A DNA stretch of 64,000 bases from Epiperipatus broadwayi (taxonomy: Eukaryota > Onychophora > Udeonychophora > Euonychophora > Peripatidae), in assembly GCA_028023455.1 (NCBI GenBank), contig JAQFVV010006215.1, positions 12,751,473-12,815,472 of the forward strand, in the 5' to 3' direction. Under the pieces are notes generated by a model that was not told the origin of the DNA, made no database searches, and worked only from the letters and a program-made list of their open reading frames with translations. The stretch's first letter is position 1, and every line of letters begins with the position of its first letter. A program made the position numbers and the translations under genes. Shown here in pieces: positions 37,856 to 50,774 of the stretch.

Positions 37856-37970
37856 TAAACTTTCCAAATCCAAACAACCTGTTAGTAATAACCCACAAAT
37901 AGACAAATACTAACTTGTGTTGTCTATTTGTGTGTTATTACTAACCAGTTGTTTGTATTTGGAAAGTTTA
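37856..37970. repeat. Hairpin MITE-like element with 50-bp arms
   Basis: The left arm 37856-37905 and right arm 37921-37970 are inverted copies with few mismatches (AACTTTCCAAAT / ATTTGGAAAGTT at the outside, AATAGACA / TGTCTATT at the inside), around a loop of about 15 bases. No coding content. It would form a strong stem-loop in single-stranded DNA or RNA. Confidence 0.8.
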
Positions 37971-40900
37971 AATAAAGTTTAAAATTATGCTTATAAAGTT
38001 TAAAAGCTATAGTAACCAATTTATTTTGTTACATATCATATGATTAATTTTTATTTACTAAAAATTTAATATAACTGAATGTGTCTTTAAATAAAATATC
38101 ACTGACAGTCATTTTAAATGAATATAAACATGTTTTCTCTTTTGAGTTCTTTCTACATCATTTTGAAATGCAATAAAAAATAAAATGTAAATTTATAATT
38201 ACATACATAAATTTATTTTAAACCAAAAATTGTCTGTATCATTATCACACATAAAAATTTCTCTTTAAATATTAAAGAGTTTTGTTTTTCACAGTTAAAA
38301 TAATTTTTACATTGACATATATATCTATACTTTATAGATGAGTATTAAAAAAAAACAATAATAAAAAATCATTACATTTTTTGCATAAAAATATAATAAA
38401 CAAATAAAGCACAATAAATAATATTTCTTATATAAAATTTTAACCATATTATTGGCAAAGATTTTTATACACAATATATATTTACAAATATTTTTTTATT
38501 GTTTTAAATTTTATACAAGTTTTTAAAAAAAGATTTAAGTATAATATTCTATATATTAAAAAGTGGATATAAAAAAAATGATGAAGTTATGCCAAATCAC
38601 AGATTAATGATATTTATATGATGATTTTTTTAATTTTTTTATGATCAGTTCTCATATTCCTTTCTTGATTAAAAGATTAACTATAGATTGGATTTTTTTT
38701 CCTTTGATGTTTAACATCAATGACCTGCATTGATTTCTCTATATCCATTTCAAGTTCAACAGTCTCTAATCTTATATCTTAGATTTATATAAGTCACATC
38801 TCTTCCAAAAATTAATAGCATTAATAAATAAAACAATGCTGAAAAATAAAAGTTGAAATATTTTTTATTATGAGATCCAGTTCAATTATTTCAAACATCA
38901 TCATCAATTCAAAAACAAAACTGCGAATGACTTTAGGTAAGAGTGAAAATGTAACTATCAATCTATATACATATAATCATCACAAATAAAATGTAAGTTA
39001 TTGTAAATCCCTGGTGAGCTATGTATAAACTAATACAAACCTGAATGGATTCACTAGTTCTTCAGTTTGGATCATATTTAAGCATTCAACATAGATATGC
39101 TATGATGCAAAGTAAGAATTCTATATATTAATGTGATTTTATTAAGGCCACAAACCATTCTAAAATTATTATAAACAATCAAAAGATAAAGGTCACATCT
39201 TATTTTTAACAACCCCTGAATATTAAATGAAACAACAATTAATAATTTAAATATAAATCTTAAGAATAGAACAATGTAAATGAAATTAAAGCTAAAGAAT
39301 AAATGGGTTCACTTCAGGGTTTTTTTTCATTTATTGACAAGTTTATATTAGTTTAGGCATAGCTTGATAAAGATTTACAATTATTTTAATTTCAATTACA
39401 TTGAGGTATTTTTATTTACATTTATATAATCATTATAGAAATTTTTAAAAATTATTCTATTTTACATTTTTCTAATCTTTCTATACATGGTATTGATTAC
39501 CAAATGTTTGCATAAATAACCAATAATTTAATGTTAAAAAGATTATAGTCAGAGAAGATTTGGTTCATACTATCTTGTGTACAAAAAGAAAAAAAAACCA
39601 TATCTTTATAATTGAAAATGGAGGAATGAGAAGAGGGAGGGAAGATATACATACAAATGATATACATAATAATACATTTCATATCCATAAACAATATATA
39701 ATAAAAATAACAGTTTCTATACATCAAACTGTTTAAATAAAATTTTATCAAGCTTGTCCAAATTGATAGCTAAAAGAAAATATTTCCAAAAATCAAAAGA
39801 CTTGATAGAAAACTGTATTCTTTGAATAACTTTGTTAAAAACTATTTTATTTCCAGTCACGGTATAGAACAAAGTCAATATCAGTATAAACTTTGATACT
39901 TTTTTTTTGTGGCTATTACAAATTATGTATTAAAATAATTTGTTCAATAGTAAAGATATAGAAATAAGGTAAGTTCAGTAAACCAAATATTTAATACAAA
40001 AGATAATTTCATTAATATTATGGAACATTATGTGAATAATTACTTAAGAAGCATATTTTGTCATCAACGATAATAACGCAATCAATAGATGTGACACGTT
40101 TCGCTATCTCCAGAAAATGGACAAGTTAATTTACATATGCATTTACATACATTATCATGTACCAATATCACAACAATGATTTAAAATCTGTTTTGGCTAT
40201 GTATATGAGGGACAAAACCTCAAAAGCATTAGGCCTACATTAATTTACTTTGATTGATTTCTTACCATTCACAGCTTCTTCACCCAGCATGAAAAAGTGC
40301 TTGTATATTCTTAATAAATCATTACACATTTGTCATTCAGTAATATTGCTTGACTTTCTAAAATATATATGTAAACTATATACTCCCTAAGAAATGAGAA
40401 CTTTATTCCATAAAAAAAGAAAAGTTAAATATAAAATAGTAATTACATTCATTAAGTTTGTATATTATCAGAATAATACTCCTAAAATTGTTTATAGTAA
40501 AAATTTGAATATTAAATTAATTGTCTTATTTAAATGCAATTTATAATTTTTGTAGATTTTTTTTTTTTTTTTTTAGAGTCTATATATATTTTAGCATGCT
40601 TGTTTGAAAGTGCTGTAAGTTAATAATCATTATAATTTTTATTGTAATCGTCATTATTTCTTATCTATCTAAGGAATATTATTCTTCTACTTCAAAGCAT
40701 ATCCAAAATAATTTATTTTATCATTTACATTTCTCTAGCAAATGTTCTTTTTTCTCAGATTTTTTATTACCTCAATATTCTTAGTCATATCACTCCTGCT
40801 AATTACTTCAATTTTTTAAATTTTACATATTAAAAGTTTTTGTTTAGGTTTTTCTTGCATTAGTAGCCCCAAGTTTCTGTTCCATATACAATTATATTTA

Positions 40901-41247
40901 ACATATTTTACAAACCTTTTGTTAATTTAATATTAGCAAATAATCTCAATTATTTTATGATAAAAAAAAAAAAGACTTTATTTAAAAAACAAACTCTGAA
41001 GTTAATTTCTTATTATTATATTAATTTGACATTAACTTTTATACAATGGGGGGGGGGGGGAGTATAAGTCTTTGTATATAATTTTAATTTTCATTTTGCT
41101 TTTGCATATTGGCTTTAATTATTTGGTTGAGTGCATTTTCAGTGCGAACTTACCATAGATTACATTATGTAAATAATTTTGATTTTTTTCTTTCATTAAC
41201 TTTATAATGCATTATAATTTGATTTATATATGTTTGGGGAATATATA
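37971..41247. other. 3.3 kb AT-rich intergenic stretch with a 13-G run
   Basis: No convincing gene. The ORF 39497-39751 is AT-driven without motif. A run of 13 G at 41048-41060 stands out. This is the region downstream of the 3' end of the bark beetle-like gene. Confidence 0.45.
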
Positions 41248-41253
41248 TTTATT
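41248..41253 (-). terminator. Candidate poly(A) signal of the bark beetle-like gene
   Basis: The minus strand reads AATAAA about 198 bases downstream of the stop codon, in an AT-rich 3' UTR. It is the nearest canonical hexamer I found. In DNA of this composition such hexamers are common by chance. Confidence 0.35.
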
Positions 41254-41450
41254 AGATATATGTATATGAACACATGAACATTTAATTTAAAAAAAAAACA
41301 AACAAACAATATATTTAAAATTTTTAGGATCTTGAAATAAATGCTGGAGGAAAAACATTAACAGTATAATTACTTAAATCTTTTTTTTGAAAACAAAAAA
41401 ACACTGCTCTTTGTATAAAATTTAAAAGAATAATCAACACAAGAGTAGAA

Positions 41451-42109
41451 TCACATGGCAGTTTCTAATGGTGTTTTTATAGTTATAGTCATATTTTCTT
41501 TTGGTATGTGATATTTGGGCTTATAAGGCTGATATGTATGAAATGTTGGTTTTATATCAGTTGTTGAATCATCACTTGATGATGGATTCTCTGATGTAGT
41601 ATGAGAAGCTGAGCGAGTGAGATCCATATAACCAGGATTCTCAAATGTTAAATCAAATGTGGGATGAGTAGTTACTTTTATTACATCATTTTCTAATGGT
41701 TTGTGTTTAACGTAAGTATCTTCTATATCACTATAAACATTGTTTTTAGTATCAAAAACTTCATAATCTTGACTATATTCTGCCTCAATTGAAGAATCAA
41801 AGCGGTGTGTTTTTTCAACTGAGTCTACACTACCCTGATATTTCATACTAGACACATCTGATGAGGGTCCTCTTGATGGATGTAATTTTTTACCACTATA
41901 AGCACTACTCAAAGTGGAACGATTTGATCTTACTGAAGATCTAATAGAATTGCGACGTTGCAATGCTTGTTCATGTCTAACTCTAGATTTCATAATCCAG
42001 CAGACAATAAAAATAATAATCAAAAATAATCCCAACAGTACAACTACAATCACAATTATATATGTTATTTCAGCAAGAAATGGAGTTCTTACAAAAGTAA
42101 ATACAGGAT
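41451..42109 (-). CDS. bark: Bark beetle-like gene, last exon: transmembrane segment and cytoplasmic tail
   Basis: The acceptor TTCTTTTGCAG precedes 42109; the exon opens with two bases that complete an Asn codon with the previous exon (phase 1). The coded part reads NPVFTFVRTPFLAEITY, then about 22 hydrophobic residues (IIVIVVVLLGLFLIIIFIVC), then the stop-transfer KSRVRHE. A tail of about 190 residues follows, rich in Ser, Thr and Arg (SIRSSVRSNRSTLSSAYSG) with several Tyr (YSDIEDTY, YQPYKPKY) and TPLETAM before TGA at 41451-41453. In flies the protein (bark beetle/anakonda) is a single-pass membrane protein of tricellular septate junctions. The tail is less conserved, so identification rests on the upstream exons; the membrane topology agrees. 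Confidence 0.85.
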
Positions 42110-44797
42110 CTGCAAAAGAAAAAAAATATATATATTTTAGTAATTAAATACAATTGTATTCCTAAATATATAATTACTAAGTACAAATATATGTGATGAA
42201 TTCTACAAAACTGCTTGAGATATACCATAGACTTTTAAAAAAATTCAAATTATATATATATTAATAAAAAATAATATTTTTTTTAATTGATATACATTTT
42301 GCCTATTAACTTTATATGGAACTTATAATGTTAAAGAAAAGTGCTATTATTAACATGCATATATAAATTGATATGAAACAATAAAACTATACAGAATATC
42401 TTTTTTTTTTCTGTAATGTTTTACTGTTTAATTAATTGAAATATGAATACTGTATTAATAATAACATCGTCTCTTCAGTATTATAAGCTCTATACAAAGT
42501 TAAACTTCAATTAGCCATAGAGTACTCTCTTGCCTTTATTGTAGTCACTGCAATCTCTAACTAATAATTGTTATTTCCACTAACAGTGAATCAACATATC
42601 TTGATTGTCTACAAGCACTGACATATCAGAACAAATGATACAATGAGTTTTTTTCCTCTAATGCTAATTTATAAATATCACTAACTACTTTACAACTTTC
42701 TGTGCAATTTCTCTCTTTAATTTTTATTTACTTAAGCTATTTTTATTAATTTAATTATAATTGCATTTATTTTTATTCCAACTTTTTCAAATTGTATTAA
42801 ATTTGCTTAAGATTTCAGTCAAATTATCATTATTACTATATGCAAACACTGTCATATTACCAGCAAGCATGGCACAATAAATTCTTCATCCAGTATTAAT
42901 TCTTTATTAACAAAAATAAAATTCACTTAGCAATCCATCTACATCAATGTTAAATAAAACAGAGACATATATCTATTTTCCTGGAGGAAAAAAAAAAGAT
43001 TTAATTCTATAAATATACAATTTAATAAAACAAATCTTCTAATAGCTCTTCTTTCATATTATATATATATAAATGAAATATTATCCAGGCATGTCCATGT
43101 ATAATTTATTAAATATATATATAAAACAACCTAACTCATTTTACTAAGGCTGTAACTTTTAGGAATAAGCGTCTGAAAAATTCGAAGGTAGGGACCTCTA
43201 CAGGTCTTAGCCACAAGCTTACGCTAAGAAGAAAAGAGGGAAACCTTCTTTACTTCAATCTACTTTTACCTTCGAATTTTTCAGATGCTTATTCCTAAAG
43301 GTTACAGCCTTAGTAAATATTACTTAATATAATAATGTGCATTTAATAAAATTTATAATTCTAACTCATTTTGTAAATACTTTTAATTCATCCTCTCAAA
43401 TGCCTTTTTCAAGATCAATAAAATAGAGATTAATTTTCTTCTTTTTATACATATTCAAATATAATTCTCAACACATAGTTGCAAGAATTGTTTATCTTTT
43501 CCAAATCCAACCTATTTTTCAGATAAAAATGTATCTAATTTTCTAGAAACACATTTGTGTATTAAAAATTCTCATTACCTTAGTAGCAAATAAGATTAAA
43601 CTAATTGTTTTAAAATTTCACAATTCACTGTCCTGAGTGTAGTCATTCTCCCAAGTCGATAAATGTCAATTAATTTTTTTTAAATCATTTTGCCTGTGGT
43701 TTTAAACGATGTTTACAACATTAACTTTTTATTAATTAAAATTTAAAAAGTATTTATTAAACTCCACACTTTTATTTAAATAAACAAAATACACTTACCA
43801 TGAAATATTATTAAGTAATGTATAAAATCCAGTGTTTGTGCAATTATCTAAAATAGAATAGTTATTGAAGCCATCTGTATATAACTTTAATTTTCTTTTT
43901 ACAATTTTGAAAAGTAATAGTTATTTTATAAAGACTTTTGAGTTTTTATTTTTTTTAAATGCGAAATTAAAAAATGGAGGTTTACAGTCTGATCAAAATT
44001 CTTATTTATAGAAAATCAATCCATCAAAAGGCATATGAAATTGGGGATGTGTTTAAGAGTGAATTACTCAACACATATATTTGATATGTTGATTTTCTTG
44101 CATTATAAAGAAACTACCGCTGTGTACCCTCCACTTTCTCAGTTAAATCAAAGAAAAACTTTTGGAAATGATTAGGTTGTTGTTTTGTAGTTAAAGAACA
44201 TGTATTAAAATAATGACGAGTTTTAGTATAAATTATATTTCTATCTAAATAAACAAAATTTTCATTACTCTTTTTATACTAAATCAAGCATAATATCTCT
44301 ACTGGAAGATATACAGGATAATTTCTATTTTTTCCTAATCCATTATGCAAGCATTTAGATGAACTAGATAGATTTGTTTCTAACTAATTAGTTTTCAGAT
44401 AAAACATCTGTTGCACTGCATTCATTTAGTAGCCATTTTATTCATATTATAATATTGAAGACTCGTCTTAAGATTTTTAAAATCAAGCCATTATATAGCT
44501 CTGAGAGAAGTTTTGTCATAAATTAAATGAAAAATCATACATACAGATTTTCCTGTGCATGTCATTTAATCAGATAAAAGTGAATAAATCTAGTCAAAAT
44601 GAAACTAGAATAATAAATATCAACAGATATATAAAAATATAAACACTAATTCATATATATATATAGAGAGAGAGAGAGGGAAGGGAGAAAAGACAAAAAA
44701 TAATTTGTAGAGATAAGTATATAATTAAAAATTATTTTTATATTAATGCGAAAAATATATTTTATTAAGTTTATATTAATTATTTTTAAAATCTTAC
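42110..44797 (-). other. Intron between the lectin-domain exon and the last exon
   Basis: The donor GTAAGA (44797-44792) and acceptor TTTTGCAG (ending at 42110) are present. It contains the hairpin element at 43141-43316 and otherwise AT-rich DNA without recognised features. Confidence 0.75.
43141..43316. repeat. Hairpin MITE, family 'GTAGGGACCTCTAC', complete copy
   Basis: The arms 43141-43190 and 43267-43316 are inverted copies (TACTAAGGCTGTAAC / GTTACAGCCTTAGTA outside, TTCGAAGGTA / TACCTTCGAA inside). The centre begins with GTAGGGACCTCTACAGG, itself a small hairpin. Related copies lie near 46.65 kb and 57.3 kb. The copy at 46.65 kb also shares the downstream flank (AGTAAATATTACTTA ... 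ATTTATAAT), so the mobile unit is larger than the hairpin. Confidence 0.75.
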
Positions 44798-45005
44798 TTG
44801 TTTCACATAAGAAAGAAAACCTGTAATCGCATGGTACTTCCCGAATAGTTTCCTTTATAAGTGCTGTACATGTGCTGAAAGGAGCATCCTTTTTTTGGAC
44901 CCAGAAAGCATCTTCCAATAGGTTAAAAGAAGACTGCATGCTTATCACATAATTAGTAAATTCTTTTTCCTTCCCTTCTGCAAAAGGCATTGAAGCATTG
45001 ACACC
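44798..45005 (-). CDS. bark: Bark beetle-like gene, exon with second half of the C-type-lectin-like domain
   Basis: The acceptor CTTTAAACAG and donor GTAAGA frame 69 whole codons plus one base. It begins GVNASMPFAEGKEKEFTNYV, continues NLLEDAFWVQKKDAPF and STCTALIKET, and ends VPCDYRFSFLCET. The CTAL...PC...FLCE cysteine pattern is the C-terminal signature of C-type-lectin-like domains. The calcium-binding EPN/QPD and WND triplets are absent, so sugar binding of the classical kind is unlikely and a protein-protein role is more plausible. Phase 0 at the start joins the exon at 47414-47508. It is extracellular, just before the membrane span. Confidence 0.88.
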
Positions 45006-45404
45006 CTGTTTAAAGAAAAAAATTTATTTTTAAATACATACATAGTTATCATGGAAGTATGCTTTTACTTATATGAATAAACACACATGTATATATATAT
45101 ATAAACACATATAGTATAACATGAATATGTAAAACTAATTACTACTATCATGCAAATTGGCATGTTTTAATATTAAAAGATAGTTATTAATTGTTATATT
45201 AAATATTTGATATATAAAAAATTGAAAAATAAAGAAGTATTTTGGAAAGAAAAAGATTGATTTGCAATATATACACCAAAGAATAAGAGTCAGATTGAAG
45301 AATAATGAGATTGAAGAAGTGAGTATAGAAAAAGGAACTAGACAAAAAAAATCAGATTGATCAATAATGAGACTGAAAAAATGAATATAGGAGGAACTAA
45401 ACAA

Positions 45405-46215
45405 GAATGCTACATATCATGTTAAATCAACATTTAAGCTATAGAGATGATAAAGGAAGTAGAATAATAGAATGTATACAATTTGGAGATGATATGACTC
45501 TTATATCTAAGGATAAAAATAATCTTCAGAATATGTTAAATCAATTGAAGGAAAAATGTATGGAATATGGAATGAAAATGAATGTTGAGAAGACCAAGTA
45601 TTTATGGATAGAAAAGAATACAAAAAGAATAGAAGTTGATACTCATTATAATATAGTTCAACAGGTAAATGGATTTAGATATTTGAGAAGTTGGTTGAGT
45701 GAGGATCAAAGAAAGTTAAAAAAAAATTATTAAATAAAATAAAAAAATTGTGAATCTTTGAAGAGAAAATTAAGATTAATTAAAGGCTATGTGTGGAGTA
45801 TATTATTATATAGTTGTGAACTGTGAATAATGTGTAGAAAAATTAGAAACACATTGGAGGATTTTGAGATGTGGTCATAGAAAAGAATGGAAAAAACTAG
45901 ATGGGTGAGTAAAATGTTAAATGAGAAAGTTTTGGAAAGAGTAAATGAAAAAAAAAAAGATTGATTGAGGAAATTAGAGATAAAAAGAAAAACTGGAATG
46001 AATATATACTAAAATGAAAAAATAATTAAATAAAAGATGTTTTAGAGGAAATAGTGAATGGAAGCAAGAAGAAAGAATGGAGAAGATTGTTTTTGCTGGC
46101 TGATATAGAAGATGGAAAAAAGTATGTGGAATCAAAGATCTGGTCAATGAATGAAATAGAATGGAGAATTGGCTGTATGATTATTCTCTGGATCGATCCA
46201 TAGGACAAAGCACTT
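45405..46215 (+). mobile_element. RTE/BovB-like LINE relic (motif C to C-terminus)
   Basis: The plus strand, antisense to the host gene, encodes CIQFGDDMTLISKDKNNLQN, KCMEYGMKMNVEKTKYLWI and NGFRYL (45407-45733). These are reverse-transcriptase motif C (here FGDD), motif D and motif E. Frame-broken C-terminal pieces follow (YVWSI-ILYSCELW, RVNEKKKRLIEEI). It differs from the element at the left edge (FTDD), so it is a separate, older subfamily. It is a pseudogene. Confidence 0.8.
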
Positions 46216-46644
46216 TGAGAAAGTATTATATATAATTATTCATATCTTTATTTTTTATCAAACAATAAAATTAGCAAAACTTTTTTCCTCTTTACAAATT
46301 TAAAAATATTTTGTCTTAATATCTATCCTAATTAAAATAAATGAAAGGAAGAGGTAGATTGTTCAAATTCTGATTATAAATGATTTTAATCATGCATTTC
46401 AAAAATAAAAAAAAAGATACTTTTTTTTAAAGTTAAACATTTTTTTAAATACAGTATAAAAGTAAAATAGTCTTTAAATAACTACTACAGACAAGACAAA
46501 GATCTCTTCAACAGTCACTCAGAAACTGATTAAAATCTGATTTGTTTATTTTTTAACTATCTGACTTGGATTCTAACTCAGTTCATAAGCAAAGTAGAAA
46601 ATCATTTATACCAAAAAGTTTTTATTTTAAAATAGCAAACAAAT

Positions 46645-46740
46645 CCTGTAGAGGTCCCTACTATCGCATTTTACACGCATATTCTCGAGTAAATATTACT
46701 TACATAATCAATGTGCGTTTAATAAATTTATAATATCACA
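46645..46740. repeat. Partial copy of the 'GTAGGGACCTCTAC' hairpin family
   Basis: CTGTAGAGGTCCCTAC near 46650 is the complement of the core at 43188. After a short divergent arm, AGTAAATATTACTTA ... AATGTGCGTTTAATAAATTTATAAT (46690-46735) repeats the downstream flank of the 43.1 kb copy. One hairpin arm is missing. Confidence 0.65.
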
Positions 46741-47413
46741 TTAAGTAAATGTAGAAAATTCACCTATTATTCATATGACTTTGTTTTGAATCTCGGTTAA
46801 GTAAAAAAAAATTTTTTTTCAGATTTCAAAAAAAAAAGAAAAGATTTAGGATATTTATTTCAGGTAGCAGATCCATGGCCAATATTCAATACTGGTTGGT
46901 AAATATAAATCTAGTTATAAGTATGCTCAAACACCCACATTTGGAAATCTAGTAAATAATCTCCCTTCATGCTGGAGCAGTCTTTGCCCTGAAGTTAGCT
47001 ATTTAAAAGATGTTTTATCTTAAACATATATATATATGAAAATAATTCCAGTGCATAATGCTATACTAAAATAAATATCCAAATATTAAATCATCTCCAA
47101 TGTTAAGAAATTCAGCTACTTTTCTGTGAATAAATATATATGAGTCTGAATTTCAAAATAGCCTGTCTAAAAAAAGTACCTCTTTTAAACTGTGTGCTGT
47201 AAGATTTTAAATATTGAAACACAAACTAATTCAAACAAAGAGCATGAAATTTAAATAAGCAACGATCTTAAATTACTTCTAAACAAATGTGATTTGATAT
47301 ATATATTAATTAATTAATACCAAAAAAATTTAAATTTAAAAAAATATTAGATTAATCGATTATTACTTAAATTAATTAATTATATTTTATCAATAGCTGA
47401 TCCTTAAACTTAC

Positions 47414-47508
47414 TTTACAAACATCTATAGCATCATGAAACTCCATATATCCTCCAAAATAGTAAAAGCAAGATTTACCAATATTTATCCATCCAGGAAT
47501 ACAGTCAC
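47414..47508 (-). CDS. bark: Bark beetle-like gene, exon with first half of the C-type-lectin-like domain
   Basis: It opens with two bases completing a Gly codon (phase 1) and reads DCIPGWINIGKSCFYYFGGY then MEFHDAIDVCK, ending on a whole codon before GTAAGT. C-x3-GW-x5-SC-x-YY ... A-x3-C is the standard N-terminal half of C-type-lectin-like domains. The spacing to the next exon gives one complete domain of about 100 residues. The acceptor TTTTTAAG has a weak pyrimidine tract but is fixed by phase on both sides. Confidence 0.88.
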
Positions 47509-50500
47509 CTTAAAAATAATAATTTATAAAGAAGTTGGTGATTTTTAATTCTTTATATTTTAAAATATTTATATAATAGAAATATAAAAACTTTAAAAAC
47601 AATTAAATCATGATTTGAATTTAAATTTAGGTTTAAATTATACTGACTGTATATGTAGATATGTAAATATATATAATCTATTGATATTTGAAAAAAATTA
47701 ATATTCAAGTATTATATATTCATTGTTTCATTTTTATTATATGCAATATATATATATAGTTACAAAACAAAAATTTTGAGAATATGTATATTAAGATAGA
47801 TTTTTTCTATCTCGATATCTAAGTTATGTTAAAGTATTTCATGATTGGCGAACATACGCTTGTATTATATATATGCACACATTGATATAGGTTTGCATTT
47901 ATTACAGTTGGGCCATATTATTTTAGTTTGTAAAAAAAATAAACTTTTTAATTAAAATTATTATAAATCTGTTTATAATTTATATTATAAAACCAATACT
48001 TAATCTATAAAACTTTTATAAATTCTTAAGTTGTTGTTTTTTTTTTGTTATCAATTAAAATTTTTTTATTTTATTAAATCATGTTCCTGCTTTTAATATT
48101 CTGTTATCTGCAAACATGCAGATTTATCTACTTAAAAAATGTTTGGTAACTTTATTAAATTAAAATAATGATTGGCTTAGTGGATTAAGAACTTTCTAGT
48201 AAATATACTGATGAAATAATACTAGCTTGTCTAAGTTAAAAAATATATAAATAGGTAATCATTGGCTTTGTTAATTAAAAATTCTTGGTAAATGAGTGGA
48301 CTTGATAATTAAAATTTTAATAATATAAGAACACCAATTTAGAATTATATTTCATTCTGCTTTTATTTTGTCATCAGGCCTGCATCATGAGATCATACCT
48401 TTTCCTGCTTAGCATATTGTATTCTGAACTTTTACCATGAATTGTGTTAAAAACTATAAACAGTTAGAGAATCATGAAATGAACTTCACTCTTCAGTATA
48501 TAGCCTATAGCCATTGAAGGTCCAACTTTACTTGCTGAGAAACTAACAAAGTGCTACCACCATCAAATATGTTGTTCAATTAAATACATTTCTCAAGATT
48601 AAAGAAGCAATTCCAGGACAAACTCTCTCTACAAGATTAATAAAACCAATAAATAAAGACACAGAAACTATTACCTACATTTGTATGTATGTCTATAAAA
48701 TTCAGCTTTTTTGGAAAATTTATAACCCCATTTGCCACCTTCTCTGGGAATCAAGGTAAACTTTTATTTATGAACTGTTTCATAAGACATTACCAATAGC
48801 CAGTAAAAGATAAATTAATAATATAATTTTATATTTATACATTTATCTGCTTTATAAACTATTTTTTTTATTAATGATTATGTAACCTTTTGTGCATATG
48901 ATATTACTTGGTAATTCATCTAGTTTTTTTTTAAGTTTGATTTTTTTTCCTGCCCTTCATAAAAAGTTGTTTGAAAGAAAATTAAAGTTTAATCTTTTTT
49001 TCTCCTCATAAAGTTTTATTAGAAAGAAAATCACTTCCATAATTGTTTAATTACAATTAATGTTACTTTTAGAGAAAGTTTTTCAGTAGAAAAAGAATTT
49101 AAAAATATTTTTATTTTGTTTTTTGATATATCATTTTTATTAATAATTAATCTATTCTGAAGATATTTTAAAATCATTACCATATGTATGTACTTATCTC
49201 AATGTATGCATAACTTTATAGAGTATTGATAGGCTGTTAAATTTATTAGCAACTTTCTTGTTTACTTTTGCATCGCAAGCATCTGAAATTTAAGGAATTG
49301 ATATATGTATATGTGTGCATTGTATAAAGTGATCCTAGATATTTATCTACTCTTATTTTTGGCCCTCTGTGATTTATTATTATGACTCCTGCTTGAGATG
49401 TTCATGGTTGTTTATATTTTGTATTGGGTGAGGTGACTTTTTATCCCCAGCCTACATACATTTATTGCTTTCTAACATGGGTAATTAATAGGTTTATTTA
49501 TTGTAATTCTCTATTTTTTTGATGATTGGATCCAACACAATTTTTATAATAACCTGCATGTGTGAGCATGTATAGTGATTAAGGCTGCTCAATTATTGAT
49601 TGTTTGTTAATGTCAATGTGAAAAATATATGGGTACACATCTTAATAAATTGTAGAGTCATTATCAAACTTCAGGATCTATTTAATACTACTAAAAGTAA
49701 AAATTTTGGGGAAGTGTAATATTTAAATTACAAGTCATCAAATACACTATATGCTTACATAAAACGAAAGTTAATTACTGAGCAAACTCTGTCATATTTA
49801 AATTCTGGGGTATTAAAACCATACAATGGAATTATATATTATGCTTTGTTAAATTGTTTAATAAACTTTGTTTTGTTAGATTTGTTCCATGTTTTGCTTA
49901 CTGTTTTCTGCTTTGCCAATTGCTATTTGACAAGAATTTCTGCTCTCCATGATCTAGAGGCAATTTTAGATATCTGAATGATGGCACAGCCATGGTAAAC
50001 ATTTATACTTGATATTCTCACCAGTAAACTATAAATTTTCTAAGCTAGAGATATGGTGGTGCTCTCTGATAATGGATATTAGGTGTCTGCTATCCTTTAC
50101 AATATATACGAAACATTCTGATGATGACAATGTATATGGAAAAAAGAATGAATGTTGGTATTATATTTAACTATAATGAAAGAAATTCAGAAATTTCATA
50201 AATAAAATCACAGAAAAATAACAATTATACTAATATAGGAAAAACTAATGATTAACAAATTGGAAGAAAAAAAAGTGTGCGGGGGGGGGGTATAAAGAAT
50301 ATCCAAAAAACCTAATTAAATGATTCCACAATTCATAGGAAAAAATGATACCACTCTTCTTAGCCATATAAGATTATAAATAGAAATGTATATTTTGAAC
50401 AACTACAAACAAGTATGAAATTTAAATTATCTGAGATATCAAAATTCTAATTAAATCATTCAAAATTTAAACTATCAAAGCAGAAAGCAAGCAACTACTC

Positions 50501-50774
50501 ATTTTAACTATTTTGCAAACACACACATACCCAAAATTCTACATATATAAAAAACATCCATATTAATACTAACTGGAGAACTAACTATATAAAGAACTAT
50601 TAAACATTAATGATAATCAAATCAGTCAAACTTTATTATACCTGTTAAAATTTCGTATATATATGAAATATATGTAATAAAATGAAAACTGAAACTAAAC
50701 ATATAAAATGTATTACATTATATAAATGCAAAATATTGTATGATTTTTTATAGGTTATAGTCAATTTTATATAT

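Larger units (their letters stand above)
45006..47413 (-). other. Intron splitting the lectin-like domain
   Basis: The donor is GTAAGT at 47413-47408 and the acceptor AAACAG ends at 45006. It contains an RTE relic (45405-46215) and a partial copy of the hairpin family (46645-46740). Confidence 0.75.
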
